From: RPQJ01 sp963793675 | GTDB lineage: Bacteria > Pseudomonadota > Gammaproteobacteria > Steroidobacterales > Steroidobacteraceae | Length of the DNA: 64,000 nucleotides | Direction: 5' to 3' | Assembly (NCBI GenBank): GCA_963793675.1 | Contig: CAWCBA010000008.1 | Location: forward strand, 310,001-374,000 | Part shown: positions 1 through 8,575 of the stretch, piece by piece | How positions within the stretch are numbered: position 1 is the stretch's first letter | How the letters are laid out: every line of letters begins with the position of its first letter | Made by a program: the position numbers and the translations under genes | The notes under the pieces: model-generated | The model's database searches: none | What the model saw: the letters and a program-made list of their open reading frames with translations, nothing else | Told to the model about the DNA's origin: nothing

Positions 1-746
1 GGCATCCACGCGAGCAGGACGTACAGGCCCCAGTTGCTGGCGAAGTGGCCCACGATGATGGCCCACACGGCCGGCAGTCGCAGCAGTTGTCCCCACGGTA
101 TGGCGCGGTGGGCACTCGGCGCCGACGCCACCGATGAACTTGCACGTGGAACGTCATCGCGGGCAAGGAAGTGCCATGCCGCGTACCAGACCAGTCCAAT
201 GGCCCCGAACAGGTAGAAGGGCAGTGCCCAGCCGTACTCGCGCACCAGCCAGCCCGTGGCGGGCAAGGCGAACACCGTTCCGAGCGAGATCGCGCTGATG
301 ATGAGCGCGGTGGCGCGCGACCGGCGCTCGAGCGGCACCCAGCGCGAGATCATGTTCATGGAGGCGGGGAACACGGCAGCTTCGCCGAGCCCGAGCGCGA
401 TACGAGCCGCGATCAGTGCGCCGAACGACATCATCGCGGCAGGAGGGGTGAGTGCCGTCCATGCCGACCACCAGAGCACCGCGACGCCGAGGACCAGCCA
501 GCCGCCGTAGCGGTTCGCGAGTGCGCCGGTCACGGCCATCAGCAGCAAGTACCCGACGAAGAACGCGGAGAGCACGACGCCTTTCTGCGTCTCGGTCCAG
601 CCGAGGTCGTCCTTCATCGCGATGGCGGCCACCGAGATGTTGGTGCGGTCGATGTAGGAGATGAAGACAGCTGCGAAGAGCAGCAGCACGACGGTGTAAT
701 AACGCGGCCACGCCAGGCCACTCGCCTCGCCCCGTGCACTGGACAT
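1..746 (-). CDS. MFS transporter, ACS-like family (3' end outside window)
   Basis: This gene reads leftwards off the window edge, so only the first 248 residues are seen. The translation gives a classic major facilitator N-half: TM1 ends in FISYIDRTNISVA (residues 28-40), a loop GALANRYGG (74-82) stands where the MFS loop 2-3 motif lies, and TM4/5 contain GLGEAAVFPASMN and RWVPLERRSRA (119-145). This pattern is typical of the anion:cation symporter subfamily (hexuronate, glucarate, phthalate and related organic anions). It would act in the inner membrane as a proton-coupled uptake system. The substrate cannot be assigned. Start at the ATG whose first base is 746; the facing TlpA-like gene begins 74 bp away, so the promoters are divergent. 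Confidence 0.85.
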   Translation of the reverse strand, partial: MSSARGEASGLAWPRYYTVVLLLFAAVFISYIDRTNISVAAIAMKDDLGWTETQKGVVLSAFFVGYLLLMAVTGALANRYGGWLVLGVAVLWWSAWTALTPPAAMMSFGALIAARIALGLGEAAVFPASMNMISRWVPLERRSRATALIISAISLGTVFALPATGWLVREYGWALPFYLFGAIGLVWYAAWHFLARDDVPRASSSVASAPSAHRAIPWGQLLRLPAVWAIIVGHFASNWGLYVLLAWM

Positions 747-820
747 GAAGGCCTCCCCCGATGCGATGGCGGCGTGATGCTACATGAGCGCGCGGAGGCG
801 TGTCGGGTATTCTCCGGGAC

Positions 821-1648
821 ATGAACCAGGCGTTGCAGATCGGTCCGCTGTCACTGCCGTACTCGGTGCTGCTGACCTTGGTTGCCATTGCGCTTGGTGG
901 ATTCGTCGCCAGCCGGCTGGCGCGGGCCGCGGGCACCGAGGTCGAGCCGACGCTGACGCCGATGCTGCTCGTCGGCCTGGTCGCGGCGCGGCTCGCCTTC
1001 GTTCTGCGATGGCGCGATCAGTACTTCGATGTCCCGCTGAGCATCCTGAATATCCGCGATGGCGGCTGGGAGCCTGCAGCGGGCGTCGTAGCGGCCTTGC
1101 TGTTCGGCCTGCTACGAGCGCGCGGGCAGACCGGCCTGCGCAAACCCGTGCTCGCCGCCGTGTTCACGACCGGCACCGTGCTGCTGTTCGGCGGCATCGC
1201 CACCTTCATGATCGCGCCTGCGGCAGTGCCATTGCCGCCGCTGACCCTGAGTTCGCTGGAGGGCGGGTCCGTGTCACTCGCCGACTTTGCCGGCAGGCCC
1301 ACCGTGGTCAACCTCTGGGCCACCTGGTGTCCGCCGTGCCGGCGCGAGATGCCGGCGCTGCAGCGGGCACAGGCCGCCAACCCCGACCTGAACATCGTCT
1401 TCGTCAACCAGGGTGAAGAGTCACACACCGTTGCCGCTTTCCTCGACCGGCAAGGCCTGGTGCTGAGCAATGTGTTGGTCGACCCGGAGAGTCGCACCGG
1501 TGCTGCGCTGGGCCACAGCGCCTTGCCGACCACGCTGTTCTTCAATGCGCATGGACAACTTGCGGACATTCGCATCGGCGAGTTGTCGCAAGCCACGTTT
1601 ACTCAACGACTGGCAAGCCTTCGCGTCGACTCACGCGCGACACAGTGA
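821..1648 (+). CDS. Membrane-anchored TlpA-type thiol:disulfide oxidoreductase with Lgt-like N-terminal membrane domain
   Basis: About 275 residues. The first 130 residues hold four hydrophobic segments and stretches such as GLVAARLAFVLRW and NIRDGGWEP that recall prolipoprotein diacylglyceryl transferase, but they are too short for the full enzyme. Residues 140-275 form a thioredoxin fold of the TlpA/ResA class: VNLWATWCPPC places the CPPC redox pair at C170 and C173, and ALPTTLFFN supplies the cis-proline. It would reduce or shuffle periplasmic disulfides while anchored in the inner membrane. A GTG at 800 gives a start seven codons longer; I prefer ATG 821 because the protein then begins directly with the membrane domain. 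No strong Shine-Dalgarno decides it. Confidence 0.8.
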   Translation: MNQALQIGPLSLPYSVLLTLVAIALGGFVASRLARAAGTEVEPTLTPMLLVGLVAARLAFVLRWRDQYFDVPLSILNIRDGGWEPAAGVVAALLFGLLRARGQTGLRKPVLAAVFTTGTVLLFGGIATFMIAPAAVPLPPLTLSSLEGGSVSLADFAGRPTVVNLWATWCPPCRREMPALQRAQAANPDLNIVFVNQGEESHTVAAFLDRQGLVLSNVLVDPESRTGAALGHSALPTTLFFNAHGQLADIRIGELSQATFTQRLASLRVDSRATQ

Positions 1649-1743
1649 CGCCGCGATGGCGCCGCGATGGCGCCGACACGGATTTCGCCCCGGGGCTAAT
1701 TCACGCGGCGTCGCCGGCTGCGTCGGGTACGCGCGCCTGTCGA

Positions 1744-2313
1744 TCAGCGGCCCCTTCTTCCGGCCGCGCTGGCGGCCCCTGACTCCGGGGCATCCAGCAC
1801 CTTCAGGAATGCCGCAAGGTGACGCTCGGACCCCGCAAGCAGGTTCGAGTAGACCTGCACGATATCCGTATACGCGACACTGAGCTCGATCGCGGCGACG
1901 ATGTCGGTCATGTCTTTCTGCTCGATGACGACCCCGACACCAAGCGCCTCGGTGTAGCCCGCCGTACCTACGGTGGTCAGCGTGGTGTAGAGATCCTGCA
2001 GCGACTGGTTCGCGAATTCACCCGGGGCCATCCCGGCCACCGGATCGGGAAGGCCGTACTCGTCCAGCAGGCCCTTGACCGCGTCCGTGTGCCGCTGCTC
2101 GGATTCGGCAATTCGGGTGAATATCATCGAGCCTGCTTCCTGTCCGGCATACATTTCGGAGAAGAGCAGATACACGTCGTGGGCCAGCTTTTCCTCCTCG
2201 CGCATGAAGGCGATCGTTGCGGCCACCTCATCGGTTGGTGGTTCTGCAGCCGCGACGGGAGCGGCAACGCCGATCAGAACCAGCGACGCGAAAGTCAGCA
2301 ACAGCTTTCTCAT
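1744..2313 (-). CDS. DUF2202 ferritin-like exported protein
   Basis: 189 residues beginning MRKLLLTFAS with a clear Sec signal peptide ending near AAA-E (residue 23). The mature part is a four-helix ferritin-like DUF2202 domain: a REEEKLAHDVY helix (about 38-48) and an ESEQRHTDAV helix supply E and H residues arranged as in di-iron proteins, and SERHLAAF lies in the last helix. Family members are exported, of uncertain role, possibly in metal or peroxide handling. The start is fixed by a strong AGGAGG six bases upstream of the ATG; a longer in-frame opening exists upstream but lacks a signal sequence. A PmrA-like box lies about 55 bp upstream. Confidence 0.85.
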   Translation of the reverse strand: MRKLLLTFASLVLIGVAAPVAAAEPPTDEVAATIAFMREEEKLAHDVYLLFSEMYAGQEAGSMIFTRIAESEQRHTDAVKGLLDEYGLPDPVAGMAPGEFANQSLQDLYTTLTTVGTAGYTEALGVGVVIEQKDMTDIVAAIELSVAYTDIVQVYSNLLAGSERHLAAFLKVLDAPESGAASAAGRRGR

Positions 2314-2367
2314 GACGAACCTCCTGGCGGCACCAGGCCGCTGACGGTTACAGGCTAGCTGCCAGAG

Positions 2368-2384
2368 CTTAAGCACCGCTGAAG
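2368..2384 (-). promoter_or_regulatory. PmrA-like direct-repeat box upstream of DUF2202 gene
   Basis: Read on the minus strand the site is CTTCAG-CGGTG-CTTAAG, two CTTNAG half-sites with an 11-bp period. It is 55 bp upstream of the DUF2202 start. Together with the facing copy at 2455-2471 it forms a long inverted repeat (arms 2367-2386 and 2453-2472). Confidence 0.6.
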
Positions 2385-2454
2385 ACGCTTCGCAGGCGCT
2401 TTGCGCCATGGGGCAGTGAGCCTGCGCAGAAGTACCTACCAGTACTGTTGCAGT

Positions 2455-2471
2455 CTTCAGCATCTCTTAAG
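2455..2471 (+). promoter_or_regulatory. PmrA-like direct-repeat box upstream of Gln-rich protein gene
   Basis: CTTCAG-CATCT-CTTAAG, the same two-half-site arrangement as three other sites in this part of the window. It is 71 bp upstream of the ATG at 2543. It sits in a divergent intergene with one box pointing at each gene. Confidence 0.6.
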
Positions 2472-2542
2472 CATGCGACGTCAACCTGCGGCCGGTGCTC
2501 CGCGTTAGTGATAGCGGGGTGGATTCAAACGGAGAGCACGCT

Positions 2543-2983
2543 ATGCAGGGCAGATTCAGAACCGCGACGCTCGTTGCCGGACTCATGACGCTGGTCGCGG
2601 CGACAGCGATGGCACAGAACCAGCCGGGTACGCCACGCCAGGGACAAGGCCAGGGCCAGGGGCAGCAGCAGGCGACGCAGCAGCGCCAGATGGAACGATC
2701 GACCGACCAGAACCGGACGGCCGAACACGCCCGCTTACAGCAGCGCGATCAAGACCGCATCCAGAGCCAAGCCACCGCGGTCCAGTCGAGCAACGGCGCT
2801 GCAGGGGGCAAGGGAATTTATGGCGGAAACCTGATGACTGAGCAGGAGCGCAATCAGTATCGCGAGCGCCTGGGCTCGATGAAGACCGACCAGGAGCGCA
2901 ATGCCTTCATGACGCGGCACAAGGAGACGATGCAGAAGCGGTCGAAGGAGCGGAACGTCCCAATCGAAGTGACCAGTGACTGA
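2543..2983 (+). CDS. Exported Gln-rich hypothetical protein
   Basis: 146 residues starting MQGRFRTATL with a Sec signal peptide ending AMA-Q near residue 24. The mature part is a low-complexity Q/G/R stretch (about 30-65), then a conserved-looking C-terminal helix region with EQERNQYRERL and KTDQERNAFMTRHKE, charged and probably coiled-coil. Small periplasmic proteins of this layout are common in proteobacteria and have no known function. GGAGAG lies 6 bp before the ATG, which decides the start over an upstream in-frame codon. It faces the DUF2202 gene and shares its box-bearing intergene. Confidence 0.75.
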   Translation: MQGRFRTATLVAGLMTLVAATAMAQNQPGTPRQGQGQGQGQQQATQQRQMERSTDQNRTAEHARLQQRDQDRIQSQATAVQSSNGAAGGKGIYGGNLMTEQERNQYRERLGSMKTDQERNAFMTRHKETMQKRSKERNVPIEVTSD

Positions 2984-3310
2984 GCGATCTCCGCAATAGA
3001 CGAGGTCTACGCGCCGACCAACTTTGCGTGCAACGCGCCGCGCTCGACTGGGTCTTTTCTTCGACTACCAGGAAGCATCGGTGCCCGGCAACGACGCGTT
3101 GCAGGAGTTGTCCGCGACCTTCTCGTCGCGATCCGGCGAGAACGGCGAGGGGCGGATTTGCGCCTGGCGAATTGCGAAAGAGCATTGCGCCATTCGACGT
3201 CTTCAGCGTCCCTTAAGGTCGTCCGCGTACAAATAACAACAAGGGACCGCGGCGGTGGAAGTCCCGGACATCGACCACCGAACGGGCCCACTGGCGGACA
3301 GGAGGGCCCC
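2984..3310 (+). other. Gene-free stretch upstream of coiled-coil protein
   Basis: 327 bp without a convincing gene. It holds a PmrA-like box at 3201-3217 followed, 10 bp later, by TACAAA (3228-3233), a possible -10 element. Just before the next start, two copies of the self-complementary GGGCCC (about 3285-3290 and 3304-3309) flank the ribosome binding site and could pair, partly hiding GGAGGG. Confidence 0.5.
3201..3217 (+). promoter_or_regulatory. PmrA-like direct-repeat box upstream of coiled-coil protein gene
   Basis: CTTCAG-CGTCC-CTTAAG, 94 bp upstream of the ATG at 3311 and 10 bp upstream of a possible -10 (TACAAA, 3228-3233). Half-sites and spacing match the boxes at 2368, 2455 and 6885. 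Confidence 0.6.
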
Positions 3311-3943
3311 ATGAAAAGGACTAAGCACGTAACGGCAGCCATCCTGCTGGTAGCGATGGTGGCAGCGACGAGCGTCGCTTTTGCCCAGGCAGGCCGCGGG
3401 GCCGGTGCTGGCGGTGGTGCGCAGGCGGGCAACCCGGGTGGGCAGCAAGGTGTCATGCAGCAGCACGGCACGGTGCAGCAGGACATGGACCGCGCCCGCG
3501 ATCGCGACATGGACCGTGCACACGAGCAGCAGCGCCTGCGCGACCAGGACCAGGACCGCGTGCGCAGCCAGGACAAGCTGCTGAAGCAGGACCATGACCG
3601 GCTGCAACAGCAGCAGCAGTTGACGCTCAAGGAGCGCGATCGGGCACAGGAACAGGAACGTCTGCACGTCCAGGACCAGGCACGGCTGCAGGAGCAGGCC
3701 GGCAGGATGAGCCAGCAGCAGATACAGGAGCGCCGCAAGGCTCTCGGCCAGTCGCAGGAGCAGTTGCGAGAGCGCCAGCAGTTGCTGGTGCAGGAACGCG
3801 ATCGCCTGCAGCAACGTCAGAAAGTGCTCGAGGGCGAAAGCGCCCAGATTCGCGAGCGCGAACAGCTGATGCAACAGGAGCAGACGCGCTTGCAGGAGCG
3901 TCTGCGGCTGCTCGAGCAGTCAAAGATGAGGGAGGGGATGTAA
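3311..3943 (+). CDS. Exported Gln/Arg-rich coiled-coil protein
   Basis: 210 residues. MKRTKHVTAAILLVAMVAATSVAFAQ is signal-peptide-like (cleavage near AFA-Q, residue 25). A short Gly-rich linker follows, then from about residue 55 to the end an almost uninterrupted series of Q/R/E/D heptads (runs such as QERLRDQDQ and ERDRLQQRQ) that must form a long coiled coil. It contains no Cys and no enzyme motif. A periplasmic structural or envelope-stress role is possible, but function is unknown. ATG 3311 is preceded by GGAGGGCCCC; the longer upstream reading has no signal sequence. Composition resembles the preceding Gln-rich protein, and both have the same upstream box. Confidence 0.75.
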   Translation: MKRTKHVTAAILLVAMVAATSVAFAQAGRGAGAGGGAQAGNPGGQQGVMQQHGTVQQDMDRARDRDMDRAHEQQRLRDQDQDRVRSQDKLLKQDHDRLQQQQQLTLKERDRAQEQERLHVQDQARLQEQAGRMSQQQIQERRKALGQSQEQLRERQQLLVQERDRLQQRQKVLEGESAQIREREQLMQQEQTRLQERLRLLEQSKMREGM

Positions 3944-4099
3944 TGAATGCTGACCGGTGGGCTGCGAGGGACGCAACCCGCCGGCCTTTTCCGTGGCAAA
4001 TGGGGGCGCCCTGAGCCGAATACTCTAAGGCGCCGAGCGTCGGCAGCAAGCCGCGCTCCAGGCAGGAGACCGCGGCGCGCGCTGGCTAAGGAGAGCAAC

Positions 4100-5014
4100 A
4101 TGACGTCGAAAAATCTCAGACACACGATCTGGTTGATACTGGCGGCCAGCCTTGCCGTAAGCGGCGGGGCGTTCGCCAAAGGACCAGGGTCGGGCGGTGG
4201 CGGCGGGGGAAACAAGCCGCCGACGGAGGCGGGCTTCAACCTGTCGGTGCCGGCGATCATGGCCGGTGGTACGGGCAAGTTTGTTCTGAATTGTACGTCC
4301 GACGCATGGTCGATGCTGACGGCGCCCGACAAGGACCCAGTGTTCTACGCGGCCGCCTGCGCCGATACCCATGATGGAGTGGTCTGCGTGGACGAGGGTC
4401 ACTACTTCGTCCAGCGCGACGCCAAGTGGCAGGCGCCGTGCAAGGTGTACGAGTCGATCAACGCCGAGGGTGCCTGGGGTGACAACCTCGCAGGCGACGC
4501 GATGCTGAAGGTCGGCAGCCCGATCCGGGTCGAGCTCGTGCTGTGGGACACCTCGGGTGAGTCATCCGGCCTGCAGGGCTACAAGGTGATCAAGCTCGAA
4601 CCGGCCGAGCTCGACCGCCTGTCCGACTATGGGCACCTCGCCGTGGACAACGGAGGCGTCCTGGAAGCCAAGCCAACGGATCTCGGCGCCATCGTGCATG
4701 ACCCCGGCGCCACCCTCAACATCCAGCGGATGGTGAACGGCGCGCCCGTCGGTGACCCCGAGTATCAGGGACCCGCCGGCGGTGAAATCAACGCGACCGG
4801 CAAGATCGTGTACGGATACAACCTGCGGGTGGCGACGCCGGGCACCTACCGCATCACCTACACGCTGCCCAACGTCACACTCGATGGATGCCAGGAGCCT
4901 GAAGCCATCTGCGCTGGGCACGAGGCAATTCTCGACATCGAGGTGGTCGGAGGCGGTGGCGGAGGCGGCGGCAAGGGCGGCGGCCAGGGCGGCGGCAAGC
5001 CGGTCAAGCCCTGA
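4100..5014 (+). CDS. Exported hypothetical protein with Gly-rich ends
   Basis: 304 residues, signal peptide MTSKNLRHTIWLILAASLAV ending near AFA-K (residue 26). The mature protein starts and ends in Gly-rich tracts (GSGGGGGGNK near residue 32 and GGGGGGGGKGGGQGGGK at the C-terminus). The middle contains four to six Cys residues (LNCTSD, AACADT, VVCVDE, DGCQEPEAICAGHE), likely disulfide-bonded, and beta-rich segments. I recognise no family. AAGGAGAG precedes the ATG. It lies just upstream of the NxxGxxAF-like gene, separated by two strong hairpins, so joint transcription with partial termination is possible. Confidence 0.7.
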   Translation: MTSKNLRHTIWLILAASLAVSGGAFAKGPGSGGGGGGNKPPTEAGFNLSVPAIMAGGTGKFVLNCTSDAWSMLTAPDKDPVFYAAACADTHDGVVCVDEGHYFVQRDAKWQAPCKVYESINAEGAWGDNLAGDAMLKVGSPIRVELVLWDTSGESSGLQGYKVIKLEPAELDRLSDYGHLAVDNGGVLEAKPTDLGAIVHDPGATLNIQRMVNGAPVGDPEYQGPAGGEINATGKIVYGYNLRVATPGTYRITYTLPNVTLDGCQEPEAICAGHEAILDIEVVGGGGGGGGKGGGQGGGKPVKP

Positions 5015-5029
5015 GTAACGAGCCCCCAG

Positions 5030-5088
5030 CCGTCGGCTGAGAGCCGACGGATCGCCCCCCGGTCGGCCGGCCGCTCCGGCCGGCCGGG
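5030..5088 (+). terminator. Two tandem strong stem-loops
   Basis: The first hairpin is a perfect 9-bp stem (5030-5038 with 5042-5050, 3-nt loop). The second is a 13-bp stem with one G-T pair (5058-5070 with 5076-5088, loop CCGCT). Neither is followed by a T-run. They could be a Rho-independent-like attenuator or an mRNA-stabilising structure between the two secreted-protein genes. Confidence 0.5.
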
Positions 5089-5146
5089 AGGGCCTCTGGG
5101 AGCAGCGGATTCGATGCGTTCGATCAACGCAAGACTGGGGGCAGTC

Positions 5147-6807
5147 ATGAAATCCAAGGCAATTCTCGCCACTGCAGTGGCGATCCTGTGCGCCACTGGC
5201 GCAGTGAGAGCAAGCGCCGACGACCTGACCTACGAGTGGTACGCGGCAGTCAACAACGGCGACCTGGTCCCGGGCACGAGCAGGCTTTTCAACAGTTACA
5301 ACCAGCCTGCCGTAAACGATGGCGGCCGGGTCGTGTTCCGTGCGCGCAGCCGCGGCGGCCAGGGCGCGGGGCAGCCGGAACACGGCATCTTCATGCGCGA
5401 CCTGGAGGAGTTCGGCCCGATCGTCACGGTATTCACGCGCGGCGGTACGGTGCCCCAGCCCAACAACGCGACATACGGGCCCAACAAGGACCTCGCGCGT
5501 TTCAACGAGTTCCCGTCGATACCGCGCATCGACTCAGGCTCCGGCACGATCGCGACGCGCGGCATGTCGCAGCCGGTCTGGCAGAACGAGGTCGATGACA
5601 CGCGGACCGGATCCGCGGGCGTTTACAGCCAATCCGGGCGGTGCACCGACAACCGGCGCCGCCATGCTGGGCGACGTGACCGGGGTTCGAGCACTTCCAG
5701 GTGCCGATCGCCGAAGTGCCGCTGGGTGCGGGCTTCGACCAGTTCCCGGGATCGCCTGCGGTCACCGAGCGCAACACGATCGTGTTCAAGGGCAACTTCA
5801 CGGTCGGCGGCGTGGGCAAGACGGGTGTCTTCTACCGGAATGTGGTCGCGAGCAAAGGCGTGTCGCCAATCGAACTGATCGCGAGCTCCTACACCGACAT
5901 ACCGGGTTGCACGAAGACGAACGAAAGAACGTGCAAATTCGGCTCGACCGCACCGCCGAGTGCGGCGGGCAAGTACGTGGTCTTTGCCGGCTACGACAAC
6001 GAGGCGCAGCCAACCGCCGGCGGGATCTACCGCGCGCGACTGGGCAACAAGCCGATCAAGCTCGAGACCATCGTCAAGATCGGCGACTCCGTGCCCGGGG
6101 AGAGCGGCCAGACTTTCAAGGCCTTCGGCGAAGCGGTGTCGCTATCGTCGAACGGCCGCCACGTGCTGTTCTGGGGAACCTGGGGCAGCGAGACCTACGA
6201 CGTCGAGGTGATGTGCCCGAATGAGGGCAATGAAGCGTCGGTGAAGTACCAGTACTGTCTCTCGGTCACGCCGGATGGGACCACCATGCCAGTCCCCGTC
6301 CACCAGGGCTTCTTCGTACGCGACATGCAGTTGGGCAAGACTGTGGTCATCGCCAAGACAGGCGGTGAATTCAAGGACTTCGTCTACTGGAACTTCTCCG
6401 GCCGCGTGCCCGGTATGGGCGGAGGCGGGGAAGGCGGCGACGACATCGAGGAACCGGCTCGCTGGCGCACCGCGACGTTCGGGGCGGTGTCGGCACACGG
6501 CGTGCCGAGCATCTCGGCGTTCAAGGCCAGGTCCGTCGACGGCAGCGATGGCATTTACCTGCGCAAGGTGCTGCCGCCGCCGAAGAAGGTCGGCGACGTG
6601 ATGGCGCTGCTCAAGACTGGCATGCCGGGCGTGATGGTGGATCCGCTGACACCCTCGGGTGCGCTCATCTCGTCACTCGGGATCGAACGTGATGGCTTCC
6701 GTGGCCAGTGGCTCGCAGTGAGCGTTGGCATGCTCGCCGCAGGCGGCACGGAAGAAGACACCGGCTGGGCAGGACTCTACGTCGCACGGTTCTTCGATGA
6801 AGAGTAA
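5147..6807 (+). CDS. Exported protein with NxxGxxAF-like tandem repeats (two frameshifts)
   Basis: About 550 residues in three frames. The N-terminus MKSKAILATAVAILCATGAV is a signal peptide. Repeats of the type PAVNDGGRVVFRAR...GIFMRD recur as SPAVTERNTIVFKG...GVFYR, PPSAAGKYVVFAGYD...GGIYRA, AVSLSSNGRHVLFWG and GVPSISAFKARSVDGSDGIYLR, about every 60-90 residues. This is the pattern of choice-of-anchor proteins with NxxGxxAF repeats, secreted beta-propeller-like proteins of unknown role. The reading frame shifts near 5630 and back near 5685; the short middle piece (GAPTTGAAMLGDVTG) is still sensible, so two indel errors are likelier than decay. No clear membrane anchor is visible at the C-terminus. 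Confidence 0.65.
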
Positions 6808-6884
6808 AGCGCTCTGCAATTCGCCTGTATCGAAGCCGCTGTTGCGGCTGCCCACCTCACGGATACGAGGAAGACGCAGCCCCC

Positions 6885-6901
6885 CTTGAGCTTCCCTTCA
6901 G
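6885..6901 (+). promoter_or_regulatory. PmrA-like direct-repeat box upstream of DUF5666 gene
   Basis: CTTGAG-CTTCC-CTTCAG, 11-bp period, 72 bp upstream of the DUF5666 lipoprotein start. This is the most degenerate of the four boxes, but half-site length and spacing are kept. Confidence 0.5.
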
Positions 6902-6972
6902 GTTCGCAGGGCAGGGTGATTGCTAGAGGCAAATGGCCCGCATGCGCGCGCCAGCGCGCAAGGAGGACGGAC

Positions 6973-8431
6973 ATGAAAGGCTTTACCCATCGATGGCCAG
7001 TGCTGGCTGTCGCCACATTGTTCTTCGGATTCAGTGCGTGCGGCGGCGGTGACTCCAAGGACAAGAGTCAGTCCGCCGCCACCGGTAGCGGAGACCGGTG
7101 TCGTCAGTGTCGGCGTGATCACTGGCTTCGGCAGCGTCTATCTGAATGGCATTCGTTACGACACCAGCGGCGCGTCGGTCTTGATTGACGACGAGGCCGC
7201 CGTCGAGTCCGGCCTGAAGGTCGGGCAGTACGTCGAACTAAAAGGCCATTCGCAAGGCGCGGAATACCATGCCGATGTCATCCGCTATCACAACGTCATC
7301 GAGGGGCCGATCGCCAGCATCGACGTGGGCGCGAGTTCGTTCGTGGCGATGGGGCAGACCGTGCTCGTGACAGCCGCGACGTCCCTGGGTGACGACATCA
7401 CGCCATCCTCCATCGAGGGTCTTGCAGTTGACGACGTGGTCGAGGTCAGTGGCATCGTATCGTCACTGGGCGTGATCGAGGCCACCCGGGTCGACATCAA
7501 GCCAGACGGCGGCCCGTTCGACGTGACCGGCTATGTGTCGAATCTCGTGCCGGGCGCGAAGCTGTTCAGTATCAATGCGCTCGTCGTCGATTACTCGGGC
7601 GCAAGCATGGACGACTTCACGACCGGGCAGCCGAGCGAAGGCGACCTGGTTCTCGTCAAGGGCTTTACCTTCCGCGCTGACGGATCGTTTATCGCAACCC
7701 GTGTCGAGTTGCGGTCGGACGACTGGCTGAAGGCGGATGCCGGGGACGAGTTGGAGGTCGAGGGAACGATCGCCGACTTCGTCTCCGCGACGGATTTCAA
7801 GGTCGCGGGCCGAGCCGTGACTACCACGCCAACCACGCTGTATGAGCATGGCACGGTGGCAAGTCTTGCGAACGACGTGCTGGTCGAGGTCGAGGGGACA
7901 GCCAATGCCGCGGGCGTGCTGGTGGCGCTCAAGGTCAGGTTCAAGGAGGTCAACACGATTCGAATCGTCGCGCAGATCGGGACGCTGGTTGCGGCCGACG
8001 GATCAATGAAACTCCTGGGCCTGGACGTTGCGACCGACGCAGCCACCCGGTTCGAAGACATGTCGGTGCTGGCGCTTCGCGACATCAACTTCGCAGACCT
8101 GGCAGTCGGCAACTGGGTGGATGTGCGCGGCTACCAGAATCCGGCAGGCAGCAACGCAGTGACTGCGACCCGGGTAGTGCGAATCGACCCGGTGGACAGC
8201 GTGCGCTTGCGTGGACCGTTCATGGACCCGGCACGGCCGAATTTCCACATCCTGTCGGTGCTGGTTGCCACCAATGACGCGACGAAGTTCGTATTGGAGG
8301 GCGGCATTCGCCTGACTGCCGATGAGTTCTTCACCCAGGCGGCGGACGATCTCGTCGAAGCCTGGGGTAACTGGGACGGCACAGCACTCCTGACTGCCGA
8401 GCGAGTGGAGATCAAGGTCAACGAGGACTGA
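6973..8431 (+). CDS. DUF5666 repeat lipoprotein (one frameshift)
   Basis: About 486 residues. MKGFTHRWPVLAVATLFFGF runs into a lipobox FSAC-GGG, so this is a lipoprotein. After a frameshift near 7060-7085 the reading continues as PPPPVAETGVVSVGVITGFG and then five to six DUF5666 units of about 70 residues (GFGSVYLNGIRYDTSG, ASSFVAMGQTVLV, GAKLFSINALVVDYSG, SATDFKVAGRAVTTT, RPNFHILSVLVATND), each a small OB-like beta barrel. DUF5666 proteins are outer-membrane or periplasmic and often sit beside two-component genes; here the response regulator follows 145 bp later. Function is unknown. The upstream box suggests control by that class of regulator. Confidence 0.75.
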
Positions 8432-8461
8432 TTTCCCTGCTGGCAGGTCGCCAGGCGACAA

Positions 8462-8491
8462 GGCGGGGCGGAGGGCCGACAGGTCCCCGCC
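8462..8491 (+). terminator. Stem-loop after DUF5666 gene
   Basis: GGCGGGG (8462-8468) pairs with CCCCGCC (8485-8491) across a 16-nt loop. A smaller stem (CTGGC/GCCAG, 8440-8454) precedes it. There is no T-run. It may separate the lipoprotein transcript from the response regulator. Confidence 0.4.
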
Positions 8492-8575
8492 CCTTCGGTC
8501 TGCGAGGGCCGCGGGTTCGAGGCCTTGCCAACGATACGGATGGTGGACCAGGTGACGACTGCGCAAAGTGGCGGC

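Noticed and set aside
154..936. 260-residue minus-strand open frame at the left edge
   Set aside because: It is a different frame of the MFS gene; its translation is Arg/His-rich without family sense, whereas the true frame gives a clean transporter open to the window edge.
1649..1700. Short direct repeats of GCGATGGCGCC after the TlpA-like gene
   Set aside because: Only two copies in low-complexity GC-rich sequence; no evidence of function.
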